Notes under the pieces: generated by a model | The model's database searches: none | The model's input: the letters and a program-made list of their open reading frames with translations, nothing else | What the model was told of the DNA's origin: nothing | Position numbers and translations under genes: made by a program | Part shown: positions 58,664-64,000 of the stretch, piece by piece | Position numbering within the stretch: the first letter of the stretch is position 1 | Layout of the letters: every line of letters begins with the position of its first letter | Assembly: GCF_017815535.1 (NCBI RefSeq) | Contig: NZ_CP072596.1 | Span: 2,201,614-2,265,613 of the forward strand | DNA from: Tessaracoccus sp. MC1865 | Lineage (GTDB): Bacteria; Actinomycetota; Actinomycetes; Propionibacteriales; Propionibacteriaceae | Direction: 5' to 3' | Length of the DNA: 64,000 nt

Positions 58664-59361
58664 GAGTAGGTCCTCCTGTTGTCGGGAGCGGGCACCTTGG
58701 CGCCCTTGTACTCGACGTCGACGCCACCCAGCGGGTAATCCTTGCGCTGCGGGTGGCCCTTCCAGTCGTCCGGCATGAGGATGCGGGTGAGCGACGGGTG
58801 GCCGTCGAAGATGATGCCGAACATGTCCCAGGTCTCACGCTCGTGGTAATCCACCATGGGGTAGGTGGCCACGACCGACGGGATGTGGGGATCTTCGTCC
58901 GGACAGGTGACCTCGAGCCGGACCCGACGGTTGTGGGTGTAGCTCAGCAGGTGGTACACGGAATGCAGTTCCGCGCCCTTTTCGTTCGGGTAGTGCACGC
59001 CCGAGACGGACACGCAGACCTCGAAGCGCAGGAACGCGTCGTCGCGGAAGGTCCGGGCGACGGCGGCGAGGTGCTCGCGCGGAACGTAGATCGTGAGCTC
59101 ACCGCGGTCGAACAGCACACGGGCGCCGCCGAGTTCCTCGGGCAGCAGTTCCAGGGCCCGGCCGTAGACGGCGTCCGACGGGTCGTCGAACGGCGGCTCG
59201 GTGCGGCCCGGCATGCTGAGGCCGCGGGTGAGGCCGCCGTAGCCGGAGGTGTCGCCGGCACCGCGGGACCACATGCCCGCCTTGCTGGTGAAGATGGGCT
59301 GCTGGGCGGGGAGGCCCGAGGTGGCGGGAAGGTTCTCCTCAGGAGTCTGGTCGTCGCTCAT
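58660..59361 (-). CDS. nuoC: NADH-quinone oxidoreductase subunit C
   Basis: 233-aa 30-kDa subunit. [28 protein letters not shown] and [10 protein letters not shown] are the family motifs. The N-terminal 60 residues are a poorly conserved extension. The ATG at 59361 overlaps the nuoB stop. Compare the orphan NuoC-like gene at 24769. Confidence 0.95.
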
Positions 59362-59912
59362 CGCATGAGACCCTTCATCTCGACCTTCGCGGGCGCGGCC
59401 AGCGCGGCCTGCTCGGTGTCCTCGACCCAACGGTCCATGTTGGCGCCGATCGGGTGCTTCTGCACCTTCTCGCGCAGCTTGAACATCGCCTCGATCAGCA
59501 TGTCTGGGCGCGGCGGGCAGCCGGGCACGTACATGTCGACGGGCAGGAAGTGGTCACAGCCCTGGACGATCGAGTAGTTGTTGAACATGCCGCCGGAGGA
59601 GGCGCAGGCGCCCATGGAGATGACCCACTTGGGGTTGGGCATCTGGTCGTACACCTGGCGGATGACCGGGGCCATCTTCTGCGACACGCGGCCGGAGACG
59701 ATCATCAGGTCAGCCTGGCGCGGCGAGGCGCGGAAGACTTCCTGACCCCACCGACCGGAGTCGTAGCGCGGCGTGCCGAAGGCCATCATCTCGATCGCGC
59801 AGCAGGCGAGGCCCATCGTCGCGGGCCAGAACGAGGCCTTCCGGACCCAGCCGAAGACGCCCTCGAACGTGGTCAGCAGGATGCCGCTAGGAATCTTGTC
59901 TTCGATACCCAT
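59358..59912 (-). CDS. nuoB: NADH-quinone oxidoreductase subunit B
   Basis: 184-aa subunit with the N2 cluster: tandem Cys in [23 protein letters not shown], and [12 protein letters not shown] at 59912 with GGAG upstream. It is 12 nt downstream of nuoA. Confidence 0.97.
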   Translation of the reverse strand: MGIEDKIPSGILLTTFEGVFGWVRKASFWPATMGLACCAIEMMAFGTPRYDSGRWGQEVFRASPRQADLMIVSGRVSQKMAPVIRQVYDQMPNPKWVISMGACASSGGMFNNYSIVQGCDHFLPVDMYVPGCPPRPDMLIEAMFKLREKVQKHPIGANMDRWVEDTEQAALAAPAKVEMKGLMR

Positions 59913-59924
59913 GTTTATCTCCGA

Positions 59925-60284
59925 TCATTCCCAGTCGAGGCCGTTGCGGCGCAGGACGTAGATGTAAGGGATGAAGAACAGCACGATGAACACGATCATG
60001 GCGATGATCGCGAACATGCTGAGCTGGTTGTAGGCGACCGCCCACGGGAGCAGGAACACCACTTCGATGTCGAACACGATGAACATCATCGCCGTGATGT
60101 AGTACTTGACCGGGAACCGGCCGCCGCCGATCGGCTGCGGGGTGGGCTGGATGCCGCACTCGTAGCTGTCGTACTTTGCACGGTTGTACCGAGCCGGTCC
60201 GACGACCAGGCTCAGCCCCATGGATACCACGACGAACACGGTGGCGAGCAGCACCATGCCGACGATGGGGATATAGGGGTTCAT
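59925..60284 (-). CDS. nuoA: NADH-quinone oxidoreductase subunit A
   Basis: 119-aa three-helix subunit; the Cys-containing loop KYDSYECGIQP and FDIEVVFLLPWA are conserved. ATG at 60284 with GGAAGG upstream. It is 16 nt after the menaquinone reductase gene, so the two are probably co-transcribed. Confidence 0.96.
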   Translation of the reverse strand: MNPYIPIVGMVLLATVFVVVSMGLSLVVGPARYNRAKYDSYECGIQPTPQPIGGGRFPVKYYITAMMFIVFDIEVVFLLPWAVAYNQLSMFAIIAMIVFIVLFFIPYIYVLRRNGLDWE

Positions 60285-60300
60285 CGTTGTTTCCTTCCGA

Positions 60301-61590
60301 TCAGGCCGACGGAGCGACCTTGCACAAGGTGTTAATGATCCGGTCCATCGCGTCCCCGTCACGGGAATCGGTCAGGTTGGCCAGGAGCTTCATCACGAAG
60401 CGCATGAGCATGGGCCGGGGTAGACCGTATCGGGTGCAGATGTACATGATCCGCGGGTCACCGATGAGCTTGGTGAAGATCATTCCCAGGCGATAGTAAC
60501 CACCCAGGCTGTCCTTCAGCGCGGCGGGGTAGGCCTGCATGGCCCGCTCCGCGGAGGCGGTGCCGACACCGCGCGACTTCGCTTCGGCCAAGGCCTGGGC
60601 CGCCAGTTCGCCGGCCTCCATGGCGTAGGCGATGCCTTCACCGTTGAAGGGGCTGACCATGCCGCCGGCGTCGCCGACGAGCACGAGCCCGCGGCCGTAG
60701 TGCGGCTGACGGTTGAACGCCATCGGCAGCGCAGCGCTGCTCACCTTGCCCACCATGTTCTCGTCGCGGTAGCCCCACTCCTCCGGGGTGCCGGCCAGCC
60801 ACCGCTTCAGCAGGTCGCGGTAGTTGGTCTGCCCGAAGCCCTTCGACGTGCTGAGCACCCCGAGGCCGACGTTGCAGGTGCCGTCGCCCATCGGGAAGAT
60901 CCAGCCGTAGCCGGGGAGCAGCGTGGACTTACCGGGCTCGCCGTCCCAGAGCTGCAGGTGCGACTCGAGGAACTCGTCGTTGCTCTGCGGGCTCGTGTAG
61001 TACGTGCGCACAGCGACACCCATGGGGCGGCTGTCGATCTTGTTGATGCCCATCGAGATGGCCAGCCGCGCGGAGTTGCCGTCAGCGGCGACGACGTAGG
61101 GGGCCTTGAAGACGCGGCCGTCCTTGGTCTCGACGCCGGTGATGCGACCGGTGCGGTCGTCCAGCACGGCGTTGGTCACGTTGGCGCCCTCGATGAGTTC
61201 GGCCCCCGCGGCCACGGCGTGGCGGGCCAGGAGGTCGTCGAAATCCGAGCGGGGACGCTGCACGCCGTAGGGCGGGAAGTCGGTCAGTTCAGGCCACAGC
61301 AACTCGAACGGCTTGACATGGCCGCCGTGCACCCGAAGACCCTTGTTGTGGATCCAGCCGGCCTCTTCAGAGGTGTCGATCCCCAGCCGGGTGAGCGCGC
61401 GGGTGGCGCGGGGCGTGAGGCCGTCGCCACACACCTTCTCCCGGGGGAAATGAGACTTCTCGAGCAGCGTGACGGAGAGCCCGTGCCGTGCGAGGTAGGT
61501 GGCTGTCGCTGATCCGCCCGGTCCGGCTCCGACGACGATGACGTCCGATTCGTGGGTGGGGCGGGCCGTGCCAGAGTTGGCGAACGACAT
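60301..61590 (-). CDS. Geranylgeranyl-reductase-family FAD protein, probable menaquinone reductase (MenJ-like)
   Basis: 429-aa flavoprotein. The Rossmann motif VIVVGAGPGGSATATYLA opens it; EKVCGDGLTPRA and LVLVGDAGGMVSPFNGEGIAYAMEAGELAA are family motifs. Mycobacterial MenJ saturates one isoprene of menaquinone, and the position before nuoA supports that role. Archaeal-type lipid reduction is unlikely here. The ATG at 61590 has AGGAG upstream; a GTG two codons earlier is too close to it. Confidence 0.82.
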   Translation of the reverse strand: MSFANSGTARPTHESDVIVVGAGPGGSATATYLARHGLSVTLLEKSHFPREKVCGDGLTPRATRALTRLGIDTSEEAGWIHNKGLRVHGGHVKPFELLWPELTDFPPYGVQRPRSDFDDLLARHAVAAGAELIEGANVTNAVLDDRTGRITGVETKDGRVFKAPYVVAADGNSARLAISMGINKIDSRPMGVAVRTYYTSPQSNDEFLESHLQLWDGEPGKSTLLPGYGWIFPMGDGTCNVGLGVLSTSKGFGQTNYRDLLKRWLAGTPEEWGYRDENMVGKVSSAALPMAFNRQPHYGRGLVLVGDAGGMVSPFNGEGIAYAMEAGELAAQALAEAKSRGVGTASAERAMQAYPAALKDSLGGYYRLGMIFTKLIGDPRIMYICTRYGLPRPMLMRFVMKLLANLTDSRDGDAMDRIINTLCKVAPSA

Positions 61591-61627
61591 ACACACTCCT
61601 GTCGACTACGACGGTGATTACCGAGTC

Positions 61628-61657
61628 AGTCTAGGGGTGCCGGGACATTTCGGCCAA
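61628..61657 (-). promoter_or_regulatory. Candidate promoter for the menaquinone reductase-nuo operon
   Basis: -35 TTGGCC (61657-61652) and -10 TAGACT (61633-61628) with 18-nt spacing on the minus strand, about 35 nt ahead of the first gene. The rest of the 277-nt divergent gap shows no clear operator. Confidence 0.35.
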
Positions 61658-61867
61658 CCAAGGCCCCGACTGCGGCCTACACTGCGAACCGCCTGCTGAC
61701 TTGGGTATTTGGTCACGACGGGCTTGCTAAATTACGGAACCGGCCGTGCGTCGCAGACACCCTTCCCCGGCCTGTGGACGGCGGTCCCAATATCGGCGCC
61801 TGAATGGCCTCAGGCGAGCGTCGCGGCTATGCTCGCGAGGGTGATTCTGGACTTCGGGAGCGCTCGG

Positions 61868-63100
61868 ATGCGTGCGACCACTGTCGCGATCGACGACCCC
61901 GGGGCCCTGGAGAGATTCCTCCCGGAGACCGGGCCGTCGACGGCGTTCCTGCGCCGCGGCGACGGCTTTGTTGCACTGGGCGAAGTGGCCCGGTTCGAAA
62001 CCGACCGGCTGGACGCCGCCGACGTCTGGTGGGAGGAGATCTCCGGCCAGATCGACCACGACTCCGAGGTGCTCGGCGAATTCGGCACCGGTCCCGTCGC
62101 GGTGGGCACCTTCTCCTTCGACCCCGACAGGTCCGAGGAGCGCTCGGTCCTCACCGTCCCCGAGGTGATCATCGGCAGGCGCGGCGGGCTCAGCTGGATC
62201 ACCAAGCTCGGCCCAGCCCGCGGCAACGCCACCCTCCCCTCCCCCGGTGAGCCCGTCCGGCCCCCGGCAGGCGTGACCTCGTTGGGCGGTTCCATGGCCG
62301 ACCACGAGTGGACCGACATCGTGGCAGCGGTGGTGTCGCTGATCCGCAAGGGCGAGGTTCACAAGGTGGTGCTCGCCCGCGACCTCATCGCCCGTGCCGA
62401 CAACCCGCTCGACCTGCGGTTCGTGCTGCGCGAACTGATGGCCACCTACCCCATGACCTGGGCGTACCTGGTGGACGGCATGATCGGCGCCACCCCGGAA
62501 CTGCTCGTCCGCCGTGAAGGTGGACTCGTCACGTCGCGCGTGCTGGCCGGCACCGTCTGGGGCGACGACGAGGATGCGGACCCGATCAGGCTCGCCGCAC
62601 GCCTCGCGAAATCCAGCAAGGACATCTCCGAGCACGAGTTCGCCGTCGAATCCGTGGCGAGGGCGCTGGCGCCCTACTGCAACGCGATGAACGTGCCCGA
62701 AGCCCCCTCAGTGCTGAAGCTCCCCAACGTGATGCACTTGGCCACCGACATCACCGGGGTGGTCGACGGGGCGGCCAGCGCCATGACACTGGCCGCCGCG
62801 CTGCACCCGAGTGCCGCAGTGTGCGGGACCCCGACGCACCTGGCGCTCGACGTGATCTCAGAGCTCGAATCCCTGGACCGCGGCCGGTACGCCGGGCCCG
62901 TCGGGTGGGTGGACACCCACGGCGACGGGGAATGGGCCATCGCGTTGCGCGGCGGCCAGGTGCGGCCCGAGACCCCCAACGAGATCCAGTTGTTCGCCGG
63001 GGCGGGCATCGTGGCAGATTCCTCGCCCGAATCCGAACTGGCCGAGACCGGCGCGAAGTTCGTGCCGATGTTGCAGGCCCTCGGTCTCAACGGCTCCTGA
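61868..63100 (+). CDS. menF: Isochorismate synthase
   Basis: 410-aa chorismate-binding enzyme that begins menaquinone synthesis. Key blocks: VHKVVLARDL, GATPELLVRR, LAGTVWG, KDISEHEFAVE, LPNVMHLATDITG, LHPSAAVCGTP, and the final YAGPVGWVDTHGDGEWAIALR. The family separates salicylate and menaquinone types poorly, but quinone context favours menF. The ATG at 61868 has GGGAG upstream; ATG 61829 and GTG 61841 lack good sites. It is divergent from the nuo block. Confidence 0.9.
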   Translation: MRATTVAIDDPGALERFLPETGPSTAFLRRGDGFVALGEVARFETDRLDAADVWWEEISGQIDHDSEVLGEFGTGPVAVGTFSFDPDRSEERSVLTVPEVIIGRRGGLSWITKLGPARGNATLPSPGEPVRPPAGVTSLGGSMADHEWTDIVAAVVSLIRKGEVHKVVLARDLIARADNPLDLRFVLRELMATYPMTWAYLVDGMIGATPELLVRREGGLVTSRVLAGTVWGDDEDADPIRLAARLAKSSKDISEHEFAVESVARALAPYCNAMNVPEAPSVLKLPNVMHLATDITGVVDGAASAMTLAAALHPSAAVCGTPTHLALDVISELESLDRGRYAGPVGWVDTHGDGEWAIALRGGQVRPETPNEIQLFAGAGIVADSSPESELAETGAKFVPMLQALGLNGS

Positions 63101-63108
63101 ACGGCGAA

Positions 63109-63136
63109 GCGCGCCGCGGCCTGAGCCACGGCGCGC
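63109..63136. terminator. Hairpin between menF and the convergent membrane gene
   Basis: An 8-bp stem GCGCGCCG / CGGCGCGC (63109-63116 with 63129-63136). GC-rich, with no T-run. Confidence 0.5.
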
Positions 63137-63154
63137 GCACTCCCCCTGGCGCGG

Positions 63155-64000
63155 TCAGCGGTTGCGCTGGACCTTGATCTTCGCCTTCGGTGCGGCCGTT
63201 CCCTCGCGGCGACGGCGCTCCTCGGCGAGTTCGCGCTTCTGCTCCTCCTGCTGCTCCATGAGCTGCTCGCGGTCAAGACCGCTGCGCAGGATCATGAACG
63301 CGATGAGGCCGACGACCAGCGAGATCCACACGGGCCAGCCCAGCACGATGGGCAGGGTGACGAGCGCCACCATGTCGAGGCCGCGCAGCAGCGAGAACAT
63401 CAGGCCGGGCGGCATGGCGCCGAAACCGGTGGACATGATGGGGCCGGAGTAGTCCGGCGGGCGGGCCGAGACCCACCGCACCGCGCCGAGGAAGCCGGCG
63501 ATGCCGGTGACCACGGCGGCGGAGGCCGCGGCGACGGGCTCGACGGTGACGCCGCCGCCCACGCCCATGAACGCAGGCAGCGTGGCGACGGCCCACAGCA
63601 GGGCGAGGACTCCAGGGACGACCATCGCGGCCTGCTTGACCTTGCCCGGGTCGAACGGGAAGCAGCGCTGCAGGCCCCTGGTGCGGGTCAGCACGCGCAG
63701 CGAGTTCATGAACGGGATCAGCGCCGCCACCAGCACCAGCGCCGACAACGGCGGGTTCAGGGTGGCCAGGCCCAACGCCTGCACCGCATAGGGCACCACG
63801 ACGGTGGCCGCCAGCGTGACCAGCCGCATGGGCTGGCGCCAGAGGCGCTGCACGTCGCGCATGACCAGGGCGGTCATGCCGGAGCCGGCGCCGCGGGTGG
63901 GCTTCACGTGACCCTTTTCGCGGGCCTTGGCCTCGATGAGGATGTCTCGGATCAGGGCGAATTCGAGCGCGAACGCCGCACCCTGCAGCCCGCTCAGCAG
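63155..64000 (-). CDS. C-terminal part of a polytopic membrane protein (DUF6297-like), start outside window
   Basis: The frame is open to the right edge, so the N-terminal part is missing. About six hydrophobic helices are visible, then a charged tail rich in Glu, Lys and Arg (DREQLMEQQEEQKRELAEERRRREG) that may form a short coiled coil. It looks like the membrane part of an ABC-2-type exporter (DUF6297). A partner ATPase may lie outside the window. A GTG at 63907 lies inside the gene. Confidence 0.6.
   Translation of the reverse strand: MLSGLQGAAFALEFALIRDILIEAKAREKGHVKPTRGAGSGMTALVMRDVQRLWRQPMRLVTLAATVVVPYAVQALGLATLNPPLSALVLVAALIPFMNSLRVLTRTRGLQRCFPFDPGKVKQAAMVVPGVLALLWAVATLPAFMGVGGGVTVEPVAAASAAVVTGIAGFLGAVRWVSARPPDYSGPIMSTGFGAMPPGLMFSLLRGLDMVALVTLPIVLGWPVWISLVVGLIAFMILRSGLDREQLMEQQEEQKRELAEERRRREGTAAPKAKIKVQRNR

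Overview
The window is a 64 kb piece of a high-GC actinobacterial chromosome. The evidence is the base composition, long acidic extensions on SecE and NusG, a MaoC-type dehydratase pair beside rpmG, a KorAB 2-oxoacid:ferredoxin oxidoreductase, a menaquinone-linked 14-subunit complex I and a MptB-like mannosyltransferase. A member of the Propionibacteriaceae (Tessaracoccus-like) fits best, but this is inference without a database search. I see no phage, insertion sequence, CRISPR array or rRNA. The content is mostly chromosomal core with a few accessory blocks.

Layout. 1-1511: end of a polar amino acid ABC importer. 1629-4194: a 48-aa membrane protein, a type I sulfatase with a possible leader ORF, and pyroglutamyl peptidase, whose start codon lies in a perfect 20-bp inverted repeat. 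4278-7026: tRNA-Trp, secE, nusG, rplK and rplA, all reading leftwards. 7154-17948: a two-component system, a DEAD-box helicase, a two-gene ABC exporter with one degenerate ATP site, an anaerobic sulfatase-maturase, an M20 amidohydrolase and a secreted glucosaminidase. 18013-21493: murB, two MaoC-type dehydratases, rpmG, tRNA-Met, tRNA-Thr, deoD and tRNA-Tyr. 21619-30516: a YajQ-family protein, exonuclease III, a mannosyltransferase, an orphan NuoI/NuoC/NuoB-like trio, a SWIM-SNF2 helicase and a secreted protein with a duplicated Cys-containing domain.

30652-36758: korA, korB, a single-pass membrane protein and an M13 peptidase. 36971-42584: a sugar ABC importer (lipoprotein and two permeases), a GH1 beta-glycosidase and a LacI regulator, preceded by two LacI-type operators 83 bp apart. 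42606-43754: an MFS transporter. 43848-61590: a leftward block reading menaquinone reductase, nuoA to nuoN, then a polyprenyl diphosphate synthase. It is divergent from isochorismate synthase (menF) at 61868-63100. The right edge holds the C-terminal part of a membrane protein.

Two themes link the genes. First, quinone biosynthesis (menF, polyprenyl synthase, menaquinone reductase) surrounds the complex I that uses the quinone. KorAB and the orphan NuoB/C/I trio suggest a further ferredoxin-linked electron path. Second, the Cys-type sulfatase and its oxygen-independent maturase lie 11 kb apart. The items most worth checking are the orphan NuoB/C/I module, the pcp inverted repeat, the sulfatase leader ORF, the duplicated secreted domain, and the hairpins beside the tRNA genes.
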